This document shows, piece after piece, positions 1-6,429 of a stretch of 13,839 nucleotides of DNA. The number at the start of each line of letters is the position of its first letter. Position 1 is the first letter of the stretch. Under the pieces are notes generated by a model. That model did no database searches. It was not told the DNA's origin and was given only the letters and a program-made list of their open reading frames with translations. Source of the DNA: Proteobacteria bacterium UBA664 (GTDB taxonomy: Bacteria > Pseudomonadota > Gammaproteobacteria > UBA7966). A program made the translations under genes and the position numbers. The stretch is taken from positions 1 through 13,839 of the forward strand of contig DBNU01000206.1 in NCBI GenBank assembly GCA_002299125.1, read 5' to 3'.

Positions 1-1764
1 GAACGGAACGAGGTGGAGGAGGCCGGCAAGGCCTACGAGCGCCTCATCGCGCTGGAGCCGGGGGAGCTCACGCCGCGGGTGGCGCTGGCGCGCTACTACG
101 CCCAGGCCGGCAAGGTGGACGACGCCGAGCGCCTGCTGCGTGATGCAGTGACGGCCTTCCCGGACACCGCGGACGCCCGGCTCGCGCTGGTCGAGTTCCT
201 GTCGGCACGTCGCGACCCGGCCACGGCCGAGAAAGAGCTGAAGACGATGATCGAGCAGGCCCCGGAGATGACGGCCCTGCGCTTCGGCCTCGGCCGCATC
301 TACGAGCAGACCGAACGCCTGGACGAGGCCCGGGCGCTCTACCAGGAGATCGTCGACAAGGCCGGCACCACACCCGATGGCCTGACCGGCAGGAATCGCC
401 TCGCCCTCATCGCCCTGCGCAAGGACGATCCGGACACCGCCCGGCGACTGCTCGCCGAAGTGCTGGCCGTCAGCGCGCAGGACCGCGACGCCCTGCTGAC
501 CCGCGGCAAGATGGCCCTCACCGGTGAGGACGCCATCGGCGCCATCAACGACTTCCGCTCGGTACTGCGCGACGAGCCCAACAATCCCGATCTGCTGCGC
601 CTGCTGGCCGCCGCTCACATGCTGAACAAGGAGCAGCAACTGGCCCAGGATGCGCTGGAGCGCGCCGTGACCGCTGCACCCCAGGACGTGGACGTCCGCA
701 TCAGCCTGGCGCGCATGCTGGTGGAGGTTGGCCGTGGGCCGGCCGCGGTGGAACTGCTGGAGGCCGGTCTGAAGGTCGTGCCGAACGACATGCGGCTCTA
801 CGAGGCCCTGGTACGCGCCCAAGTGGCGAATCGCGACATGGACGGTGCGCGCGCCACGGTGGCTCAGCTCAAGGAGAAGTTTCCGGACATGCCCGCGCTC
901 TACCACATCGCGGGTCTGCTCGAGCAGGCGGATCAGAGGCCCGAGGAGAGCATCGCGCACTTCGAGGCCGCGCTGGAGAAGGCCCCGGATGCGGCCGAGC
1001 CGCTCTCGCAGCTCGTCAAGAGCTTCATGGCCATGGAGAAGCCCGACAAGGCCATCGAGCGTCTGAACAAGACCCTCACCGCCAACGAAAAGAACTTCGT
1101 CGCCTGGAACCTCCTCGGTGAGGTGCACCTGGTGCAGCGGAATCTTGCCGAGGCCAAGAAGGCCTTCAGCAAGGCCATCGAGTTGCAGCCGAAGTGGCCG
1201 GTGCCCTATCGGGGGCTCGCCCTCACGCAGCTTCAGGAGGACGACCACACCGGGGCCATCGCCACCTTCGAGAAGGGGTTGGAGGCCACGGAGTACTCGC
1301 TGGTGCTGGTGAGCGATTTCGCCGCCTACTTCGAGGGCCGCAAGCAACCGGAGCAGGCCATTCAGATCTATGAGCGCCTGCTCGAGCGCCAGCCGGACAT
1401 CCCCGCCGCCATCAACAACCTGGCCATGCTGCTGCTCGATCACCGCACGGATGCGGCCAGTCACGAGCGCGCGGCGCAACTGGTGGCGAAGATCGACACG
1501 GCAGGCAACCCGGCCTTCCTCGATACCGTCGGCTGGGCACACTACCGCCTGGGCCGCTACGAGGAGGCGGTTTCCACCCTGCTGAAGGCCGTGGAGGCCG
1601 CACCCGAGTCAGGCGTCCTGCGCTACCACCTGGGCATGGCCTATGCCGCCAAGGGCGACACCGAGCGCGCGGTCGAGCATCTCAAGCGGGCCGTGGAGAG
1701 CAAGGAGCGCTACGTGGGCCGGGAGGAGGCGAAGGCCACGCTGGAGAAGCTGCAGCAGGGCTGA
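1..1764 (+). CDS. TPR-repeat protein, 5'-truncated by window edge
   Basis: Reading frame 1 is open from the first base, so the gene starts upstream; the GTG at 13 is only the first in-frame start-like codon inside the window. About 587 residues are visible and almost all are degenerate 34-residue tetratricopeptide repeats. They show the usual pattern of W/L-G/A-Y-A-P positions, for example AWNLLGEVHLVQRNLAEA followed by KAFSKAIELQPKWPVPYRG, and DTVGWAHYRLGRYEEA followed by VSTLLKAVEAAPESG near the C-terminus. TPR arrays are protein-interaction scaffolds. Long ones of this sort occur in exopolysaccharide export and in PEP-CTERM/exosortase loci (PrsT-like lipoproteins). The N-terminus that would show a lipobox or signal peptide is missing, so location is unknown. 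No enzymatic domain is visible. It ends in TGA at 1762 and is followed by a repeat-containing gap. The TPR nature is certain; the biological role is not. Confidence 0.9.
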   Translation, partial: ERNEVEEAGKAYERLIALEPGELTPRVALARYYAQAGKVDDAERLLRDAVTAFPDTADARLALVEFLSARRDPATAEKELKTMIEQAPEMTALRFGLGRIYEQTERLDEARALYQEIVDKAGTTPDGLTGRNRLALIALRKDDPDTARRLLAEVLAVSAQDRDALLTRGKMALTGEDAIGAINDFRSVLRDEPNNPDLLRLLAAAHMLNKEQQLAQDALERAVTAAPQDVDVRISLARMLVEVGRGPAAVELLEAGLKVVPNDMRLYEALVRAQVANRDMDGARATVAQLKEKFPDMPALYHIAGLLEQADQRPEESIAHFEAALEKAPDAAEPLSQLVKSFMAMEKPDKAIERLNKTLTANEKNFVAWNLLGEVHLVQRNLAEAKKAFSKAIELQPKWPVPYRGLALTQLQEDDHTGAIATFEKGLEATEYSLVLVSDFAAYFEGRKQPEQAIQIYERLLERQPDIPAAINNLAMLLLDHRTDAASHERAAQLVAKIDTAGNPAFLDTVGWAHYRLGRYEEAVSTLLKAVEAAPESGVLRYHLGMAYAAKGDTERAVEHLKRAVESKERYVGREEAKATLEKLQQG

Positions 1765-1895
1765 GGTCGTTACGTTCCATATCGTCACCCCCCTTGGCCC
1801 AGCCCGACAGTCCCCGCGCGGATAACGTCGTCAGCCCCGACTAGGCACCGCGTCATCCCCAACCCACCACCTCGTCGTCTCTGACCAGGCTCATC

Positions 1896-2003
1896 GTCAT
1901 CCCCGCCCCCGACAAGAGCACTCGGGGGCAGGCTGCGGCGGGGATCCAGTCCTTGCCCAGCGACGGCATGATCACACTGGATCCCCGCCTGCGCGGGGAT
2001 GAC
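1896..2003. repeat. Pair of inverted REP-like palindromic repeats
   Basis: Two copies of a GTCATCCCCGC...GGCGGGGATCCAGT element face each other. The left copy (1896-1950) carries an extra internal hairpin: GCCCCCGA (1905-1912) and TCGGGGGC (1922-1929) with a 9-nt loop. The right copy (1976-2003) is compact: ATCCCCGC (1981-1988), loop CTGC, GCGGGGAT (1993-2000). The inner ends form a perfect 14-bp inverted repeat, GGCGGGGATCCAGT (1937-1950) against ACTGGATCCCCGCC (1976-1989). Elements with this core are a common dispersed repeat class in proteobacterial intergenic regions. The paired head-to-head arrangement resembles BIMEs, which are linked to REP-associated transposases. On RNA it could fold into a strong hairpin and act as terminator or mRNA stabiliser; that is inference. 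Confidence 0.85.
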
Positions 2004-2138
2004 GGGGGGCGCGGGAATGACCGGGGTGAGAGTGGCCGACCGTCGCACCGTCACCACCCATAACTGCCCTGACGGCAAGGCCTGCCCCGTGGCAGGATAG
2101 GGAACGTGTCGTGAGGACACGGACCCGTCGCGCACTCT

Positions 2139-2143
2139 GGAGG
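2139..2143 (+). promoter_or_regulatory. Ribosome binding site fixing the SGNH start
   Basis: GGAGG lies 7 nt upstream of the GTG at 2151 and supports that unusual start codon for the SGNH gene. Confidence 0.75.
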
Positions 2144-2150
2144 CAGTTTC

Positions 2151-3197
2151 GTGATCTCGCGCCTGCGGTCACTGGTTGCGCCTCTGTGGCGCTTTTACTT
2201 CCGGCCCTCCCGGCTGCGGGTGCGGTTGGGTGAGATCCTCATCGCCCTCGTGCTGGTCGAACTGGGTGCACGCTGGTGGCTGGGTCTGGGAACGCCCCCC
2301 CTCTATCTGCCGCATCCGACCATCGAATACCTGCTGCGCCCCGATCAGGACATCCAGCGCTTCGGCAAGCACATCCTGGTGAACCATTGGGCGATGCGGT
2401 CGCTGGACTTCCCGGCCCGCAAGACCGACCCCAGCGAGTACCGGGTACTGGTCGTCGGTGACAGCATCGTCAACGGCACGGCGGTCATCGACCACAATGC
2501 GCTCGCGACCACGCGCATGGGGCCGCTGCTTGCTGCCGATCTCGGCCGGCCCGTGCAGGTGGCAAACATCTCGGCCGGGAGCTGGGGCCCGGGTAACTGG
2601 CTCGCCTACCTGCGTAGTTTCGGCCTCTTCGATGCCGATCTCGTGCTGCTCGTGCTGTCCAGCCACGATGCCATCGACACGCCCGGTTTCGGGCCGCTCG
2701 ATGCGAAGCAGTACCCGGTGCAGGCCCCCATTCTTGCGCTGGAGGAGGGGATCCATCGCTACCTGGAGCGATTCGTCCCGGCACCTCTCAGAATTTGGCA
2801 AGCGCCTTCTGCACCGCCACCCCCACCACCGACCGAGGCGGTGTTGCAGGCGCTGCACACCCAGGCCCTGGCCGATCTCCGCGCCCTGCACGAGCTGGTG
2901 CAGGGCAGTGGCGCGGGTTTTCGTGTCCTACTGCATGCCACGCAACCGGAGCTGACACCAGGCCCGGCCACTGAGGCCACCGGGGATCCCGGTCGGGCGG
3001 AGCTCAAGGCCTTCTTCGCGGAACTCGGGGTGCCACTGCGCGACCTGCAACCCTTCTGGGCCGCCGCCATCGCCAACGGTAGACCGGTCTACACCGACTT
3101 CATCCACCTGAGCGCAGAGGGGCAGGGCCTGCTCACCGAGGTTTTGCGCACCGAGGTGCTGATCGACCATGCCGCGCGCGGCACGGATCCACCCTGA
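2151..3197 (+). CDS. Membrane-anchored SGNH/GDSL-type hydrolase-like protein
   Basis: 348 residues, GTG start with a good Shine-Dalgarno. The N-terminus is basic (residues 1-27) and is followed by a hydrophobic segment at about 28-47, so the protein is probably anchored in the inner membrane with the catalytic domain in the periplasm. The SGNH signatures are in order: block I VVGDSIVNG with the nucleophile Ser105; block II around Gly143 in NISAGSWGPGNW; block V DFIH with Asp316 and His319 as the rest of the catalytic triad. Block III, normally ending in Asn-Asp, reads SSHD (170-173), so the oxyanion-hole Asn appears replaced by His. A hexaproline run (222-227) separates the two halves of the domain. 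Family members are esterases, lipases or polysaccharide O-acyl transferases/esterases. Given the glycosyltransferase nearby, a role in modifying a surface glycan is plausible but unproven. The PPK2 gene follows 88 bp downstream. Confidence 0.8.
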   Translation: MISRLRSLVAPLWRFYFRPSRLRVRLGEILIALVLVELGARWWLGLGTPPLYLPHPTIEYLLRPDQDIQRFGKHILVNHWAMRSLDFPARKTDPSEYRVLVVGDSIVNGTAVIDHNALATTRMGPLLAADLGRPVQVANISAGSWGPGNWLAYLRSFGLFDADLVLLVLSSHDAIDTPGFGPLDAKQYPVQAPILALEEGIHRYLERFVPAPLRIWQAPSAPPPPPPTEAVLQALHTQALADLRALHELVQGSGAGFRVLLHATQPELTPGPATEATGDPGRAELKAFFAELGVPLRDLQPFWAAAIANGRPVYTDFIHLSAEGQGLLTEVLRTEVLIDHAARGTDPP

Positions 3198-3285
3198 AAC
3201 TTTGCTCGTAGGCTGGCGGGATGGTTGTCCATTCACCCGCGGCCCGGAACGACTGGAATACGCTCAGCCCCCCAGGACACACCCC

Positions 3286-4176
3286 ATGCCGAAACGGCTT
3301 TCGCTCGACCTCGACCGCTTCCGGGTAGCACCGGGAAGCCGCGTCAATCTGGCCGACTGGTCCACCACCATCGCCCCGCTCTACGACTCGAACGAGGCGT
3401 ATCAAAGGCTGCTGGAGGGCGACAAGGAAGACCTCAAGCGCTACCAGGAACTGCTATACGCGCACAACCGTTACGCGCTGCTGATCATCTTTCAGGCCAT
3501 GGACGCGGGGGGCAAGGACGGTGTCATCCGACATGTGACCTCCGGCTTGAACCCGCAGGGTTGCCAGGTCCACAGCTTCAAGCATCCGAGCGCGCGCGAA
3601 CTCGAGCACGACTTCCTCTGGCGCGCTTACTCTGCCCTGCCGGAGCGAGGCCAAATCGGCATCTTCAACCGCTCCTACTACGAAGAGGTGCTGATCGTCC
3701 GCGTGCGTCCCGCGATCCTCGCGGCGCAGAACCTGCCGGATGCCGCGCCCGGCAGTCCCGCCTTCTGGGAGGGACGCTACCGGTCCATCAACGACATCGA
3801 GGCGCATCTGCATCGCAACGGCACGCGCGTCCTCAAGTTCTTCCTGCATCTGTCCCGGGAAGAGCAGCGTCGCCGCTTCCTGGAGCGCATCGACAAGCCG
3901 CACAAGAACTGGAAGATGTCGCCAGCGGATCTCGAACAGCGCCGTCACTGGGACGACTACATGTTCGCTTACGCGGACTGCCTCGCCGCGACCAGCAGTA
4001 GCCATGCGCCGTGGTACGTGGTGCCGGCCGACGACAAGAAAAACGCCCGGCTCATCGTGGCACAGGCGATCGTGGCGGCCCTGGCAGCACTCGATCTGCA
4101 TTTCCCGAGGATGGGCGCCGAGGAGCGCGAGGCGCTGCAGCACTTCCGGCAGCAGTTGGCGGCCGAGGGGGAGTGA
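3286..4176 (+). CDS. ppk2: Polyphosphate kinase 2 family protein (PPK2)
   Basis: 296 residues. PPK2 enzymes move phosphate between inorganic polyphosphate and nucleotides in the cytoplasm, usually making NDP or NTP from polyphosphate. The Walker A-type motif AMDAGGKDG is at 71-79, followed by SGLNPQGCQVHSFKHPS (86-102). The Walker B region is GIFNRSYYEEVLIVRV (125-140). The lid is RRFLERIDKPHKNWK (196-210), then HWDDYMFAYADCL (221-233). The wording of the Walker A motif resembles the class III subgroup, which accepts both NMPs and NDPs; the subclass is inference. The ATG at 3286 is preferred because AGGA (3274-3277) lies 8 nt upstream and family homology begins there. An in-frame ATG at 3169 would add 39 residues and overlap the SGNH gene by 29 bp. 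The stop is 25 bp from the convergent glycosyltransferase stop. Confidence 0.92.
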   Translation: MPKRLSLDLDRFRVAPGSRVNLADWSTTIAPLYDSNEAYQRLLEGDKEDLKRYQELLYAHNRYALLIIFQAMDAGGKDGVIRHVTSGLNPQGCQVHSFKHPSARELEHDFLWRAYSALPERGQIGIFNRSYYEEVLIVRVRPAILAAQNLPDAAPGSPAFWEGRYRSINDIEAHLHRNGTRVLKFFLHLSREEQRRRFLERIDKPHKNWKMSPADLEQRRHWDDYMFAYADCLAATSSSHAPWYVVPADDKKNARLIVAQAIVAALAALDLHFPRMGAEEREALQHFRQQLAAEGE

Positions 4177-4214
4177 GCCTGCGCCCTTGAGCGCGGGCCG
4201 GTTACCCCGCAGGC
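4177..4214. terminator. Possible bidirectional terminator hairpin between convergent genes
   Basis: GCCTGCG (4177-4183) and CGCAGGC (4208-4214) form a perfect 7-bp inverted repeat around the 25-bp convergent gap, with some inner CCC/GGG pairing. The loop is long (24 nt) and there is no T tract, so function as a terminator is only suggested by position. Confidence 0.3.
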
Positions 4215-5413
4215 GAAGAGGGTAAGGCCCGCGCACCCACCATCGCGTAGAGCGACAGTGCCTCGGCCAGCGAATCCGCGGCCCGCTCGACGTGAAAACG
4301 CCGTTCGAAGCAGCTACGCGCGTGCTCGCGCATGGACTGACGCTCGCGCTCCGATAGCGCCTCCCAGCGTTGCAGCAGGCGCAGCGTGCCGGCGCGGTCA
4401 TCGGCCTCGACCAGGCCGGCATCGTCGTTCACGATCTCGCGCCAGATGTTGACCTCCTTGCTGATCAGCACCGGCGTGCCACAGGCCAGTGCCTCGGCCA
4501 CGGCGATGCCGAAGTTCTCCTGGTGCGAGGGCAGGATGAACGCCTCGGCGTTGCGCAACGCACCCCATTTGAGGTCACCCTGCAGCATGCCCGTCCAGGT
4601 GACCCGCGACGTGACCCCGAGCCGCTCGGCCAGGGCGCGGAGTTCCTCGGCGTAGGCGTGGTCATCCGGGCCGGCGATGACCAGTTGCCAGTCCGCGCGC
4701 GCACCCTCGCTGTCGCCCGCGATCCAGTCGTGGAAGGCCTGGAGCAAGAGATCGGCACCCTTCTTCGGATGTACCCGCCCAAGGAAGAGCAAGAGCCGCC
4801 GACCGGCGAGATCCGGAAAGCGCGCGGCGAAGGCGCGCGTCTGCGCCTCGGCGTCGCCCGCCGGCCCCGCCGTGCCGTAGTTCACCACCAGTTCATCCGC
4901 CCGGTAGAGCCAGAAGGACTGCCGTGCCAGCCGACGCTCCTGCTCACAGGTGAAGAGCACGACGGCCGCATCACGCAGCACGCGATAGTCACCCCAGGGC
5001 CAATAGAGCCACTTCTTCAGATGTTTCAGCGGATATTGGCGGCGAAACCAAGGATCGAGCATGCCATGGGTGAAGACCACGTAGGGCAGGGTGCCGTTGT
5101 GGAGCGCCCGCCAGGTGCCAAAGCTGTTGTACTGCCAGATCCCGTTGACGATGACGATGTCGTAGCGATGGGCGTTCTCCCGGAGCCAGGGCAGGTAGCG
5201 CGGCGCGTAACCGTATTTGCCCCAGGCCGGGCCGAGTGGATGCAGCGGCAGGGGAAAATCCGCGAGCCAGGGCGCATCGGGGCTATCGAGGGAGACGACC
5301 TCCACCGTGTGGCCGCGGTCGCTGTTCACGCGCGAGAGCTGTTTGACACCCTCGATGGGACCGCCGCCCACGGGGTTGACCGAGCGGATCGAGTGCAGGA
5401 TGCGTAGCGACAC
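4202..5413 (-). CDS. GT4-type glycosyltransferase (GT-B fold)
   Basis: 403 residues from the GTG at 5413, stop TAA at 4202. The N-terminal domain opens with RILHSIRSVNPVGGGP (residues 4-19), the glycine-rich loop of GT-B enzymes, and continues with VFTHGMLDPWF (113-123). The C-terminal nucleotide-sugar domain has FLGRVHPKKGADLLLQAF (210-227), the VIAGPD strand (245-250) and the retaining-GT4 EX7E motif as HQENFGIAVAEALACGTPV (E299, E307). Such enzymes transfer a sugar from an NDP-sugar to a lipid-linked or glycan acceptor at the cytoplasmic face. Donor and acceptor cannot be told. The start is chosen on AGGA (5421-5424), 7 nt upstream; an in-frame TTG at 5470 would add 19 unconserved residues. 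The gene converges with PPK2 and lies downstream of the membrane protein on the same strand, 119 bp away. Probably part of an exopolysaccharide or LPS-type pathway. Confidence 0.92.
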   Translation of the reverse strand: MSLRILHSIRSVNPVGGGPIEGVKQLSRVNSDRGHTVEVVSLDSPDAPWLADFPLPLHPLGPAWGKYGYAPRYLPWLRENAHRYDIVIVNGIWQYNSFGTWRALHNGTLPYVVFTHGMLDPWFRRQYPLKHLKKWLYWPWGDYRVLRDAAVVLFTCEQERRLARQSFWLYRADELVVNYGTAGPAGDAEAQTRAFAARFPDLAGRRLLLFLGRVHPKKGADLLLQAFHDWIAGDSEGARADWQLVIAGPDDHAYAEELRALAERLGVTSRVTWTGMLQGDLKWGALRNAEAFILPSHQENFGIAVAEALACGTPVLISKEVNIWREIVNDDAGLVEADDRAGTLRLLQRWEALSERERQSMREHARSCFERRFHVERAADSLAEALSLYAMVGARALPSSPAG

Positions 5414-5420
5414 GGAAAGA

Positions 5421-5424
5421 TCCT
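5421..5424 (-). promoter_or_regulatory. Ribosome binding site choosing the GTG start of the glycosyltransferase
   Basis: On the minus strand AGGA is followed by TCTTTCC and then GTG, a 7-nt spacing. It supports the 5413 start over the upstream TTG. Confidence 0.6.
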
Positions 5425-5532
5425 GAATAGGTGGGGCCGCGACGGTCAGGACGGAAATGGAGACCAGCAACTACCTGCGGAGCAGCAGCGCGGAGGTCCG
5501 TGGTTGAGGCTCGGCAGATCGGCCGCAGGAGT

Positions 5533-6102
5533 CTATGCCCCAGTGCGCTTGCGGGATTCGACCCATGTGCGATGCGCGCAGATCGGGCAGAGCTTCGCGT
5601 GCAGCTCGCAGGCGGCCTCCTCGCGCAGATAGTCCACTGCATCCTCCCAGTCGCCGCCCGCTGGGCGGACAGCGTGACAGCTCGCGCAGACATCCACTGC
5701 AGGGCTCGTGACCGCCTCACCGCCACCGACCGGTGTCTGCAGACGGACAGGGCGCTCCAGCAGAAAGCGGGTCGCCACCACCGCGCTGGCGAAGACGAGC
5801 GCGCGACCGAGGGCGTTGACCAGCCGATGCCAGTCGTGCTCGTAAGGATGCCCGTAGTCCGCCAGCAGCCAGACGAGGGTGGCAGGCAGCACCAGCCACA
5901 AGCCGCCCGCGAGGCCCCAGCGCCCCGCGGCCCAGGCGAGCGGCAGGAAGTAGAGCGGAAGCACGGAGACCTCGAAGCCGGCCCAGTGATCGAGGAGCCC
6001 GACGACTGCGAGCAGGCCGAAGATCGCGGGCCAGCGGCTGGCGAGCAGCGCCCGGGACCAAGCCCCCGTTTCTGACAACCGCGTGACTGGCAGACTGGCC
6101 AT
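5533..6102 (-). CDS. Small membrane protein with C-terminal CxxC...CxxC (zinc-ribbon-like) module
   Basis: 189 residues. Hydrophobic segments at roughly 26-41, 46-60, 64-82 and 98-115 suggest four transmembrane helices, with a short hydrophilic stretch GHPYEHDWHR (84-93) between the third and fourth. This N-terminal part resembles the small membrane sensor domains found in front of GGDEF or kinase domains in gammaproteobacteria. The tail carries CASCH (139-143) and, about 30 residues later, LCPIC (171-175), separated by a region with W152, Y158 and H168. That spacing matches the CxxC...W...Y...H..CPxC tail found at the end of PAS and response-regulator proteins, probably metal-binding. No kinase, GGDEF or DNA-binding output domain is present. 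The ATG at 6102 is chosen because GGAGG lies 7 nt upstream; an in-frame GTG at 6123 would put that site inside the gene. Function unknown. Confidence 0.75.
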   Translation of the reverse strand: MASLPVTRLSETGAWSRALLASRWPAIFGLLAVVGLLDHWAGFEVSVLPLYFLPLAWAAGRWGLAGGLWLVLPATLVWLLADYGHPYEHDWHRLVNALGRALVFASAVVATRFLLERPVRLQTPVGGGEAVTSPAVDVCASCHAVRPAGGDWEDAVDYLREEAACELHAKLCPICAHRTWVESRKRTGA

Positions 6103-6109
6103 GGCTACA

Positions 6110-6114
6110 CCTCC
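6110..6114 (-). promoter_or_regulatory. Ribosome binding site of the membrane protein gene
   Basis: GGAGG on the minus strand, 7 nt before the ATG at 6102. It decides the start against the upstream GTG at 6123. Confidence 0.75.
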
Positions 6115-6259
6115 AGCATTCACTACCCACGGAGCGGGTCGGTGGGCAGCGCACCGCGCGCGCCCCCCCGCGGCCCGTCGGCGAGCGAGGATAGCGGCTA
6201 CCGTCTTGCTCCGGGCGGGAATGAAACACCAGATGTGAACGCGTTGGCAAACATCGGCC

Positions 6260-6304
6260 GGGCGGATGGCGGGTCGCTCGCGCCACCTACCATGCCATCC
6301 GCCC
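6260..6304. repeat. Perfect 11-bp inverted repeat in divergent regulatory region
   Basis: GGGCGGATGGC (6260-6270) is the exact reverse complement of GCCATCCGCCC (6294-6304), with a 23-nt spacer. As DNA it could be a paired operator; as RNA it would be a GC-rich stem-loop directly before the AT-rich patch at about 6308-6322. It lies about 125 bp before the aminotransferase start and about 160 bp before the membrane protein start. Confidence 0.7.
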
Positions 6305-6429
6305 CTGTTACTTTACATAATGAACCTTCACGGCGATATCACTGGGGTCTGACAGGGCGCTGATTCGGGCTTCACGCGACCGCGACGCGTTACCCTCACG
6401 CGCTGGTCAACAACCCGGAGTCTGCCCTT

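Larger units (their letters stand above)
1765..2150. other. 386-bp intergenic region with palindromic repeats
   Basis: The stretch between the TPR gene and the SGNH gene has no credible coding frame. Its centre is the inverted repeat pair described separately (1896-2003). Degenerate half-copies lie at its flanks: GTCATCCCC at 1852-1860 and GCGGGAATGAC at 2011-2021. Nearer the downstream gene there is a small perfect hairpin, CGTGTC (2105-2110) and GACACG (2116-2121) with a 5-nt loop, in the likely 5' leader of the SGNH gene. I see no convincing sigma-70 promoter and no T-tract terminator for the TPR gene. Confidence 0.6.
6103..6429. other. 327-bp divergent intergenic region
   Basis: It separates the membrane protein gene (-) from the aminotransferase gene (+) and must hold promoters for both. 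It has no convincing coding frame. The half next to the membrane protein is extremely GC-rich with a C7 tract (6163-6169). The half next to the aminotransferase contains the perfect inverted repeat at 6260-6304 and, just after it, the only AT-rich patch, TTACTTTACATAATG at about 6308-6322. That patch includes a -10-like CATAAT (6316-6321) on the plus strand, but I find no good -35 at the right distance, so no promoter is called with confidence. Confidence 0.5.

Noticed and set aside
1852..2021. Possible CRISPR-like repeats
   Set aside because: The copies are inverted, not direct, differ in length and have no regular spacers or cas genes.
2169..2891. 240-codon minus-strand frame
   Set aside because: Antisense shadow of the SGNH gene; Gln/Arg-rich without domain features.
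3169..3285. Upstream in-frame extension of PPK2
   Set aside because: It overlaps the SGNH gene end, has no ribosome binding site and does not resemble PPK2 N-termini, whereas the ATG at 3286 has AGGA at good spacing.
4370..5407. 345-codon open frame on the plus strand
   Set aside because: It lies opposite the glycosyltransferase, whose motifs are intact; long antisense frames are expected in GC-rich genes and this one has no recognisable domain.
5533..6102. CASCH as a c-type haem (CxxCH) site
   Set aside because: With four predicted helices and basic residues near the termini the tail is probably cytoplasmic, and the paired CPIC with the W/Y/H pattern fits the sensor-protein cysteine module better.
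6293..6321. Sigma-70 promoter for the aminotransferase using CATAAT as -10
   Set aside because: The -35 position reads TGCCAT, a poor match, and part of it lies in the inverted repeat; not strong enough to annotate as a promoter.
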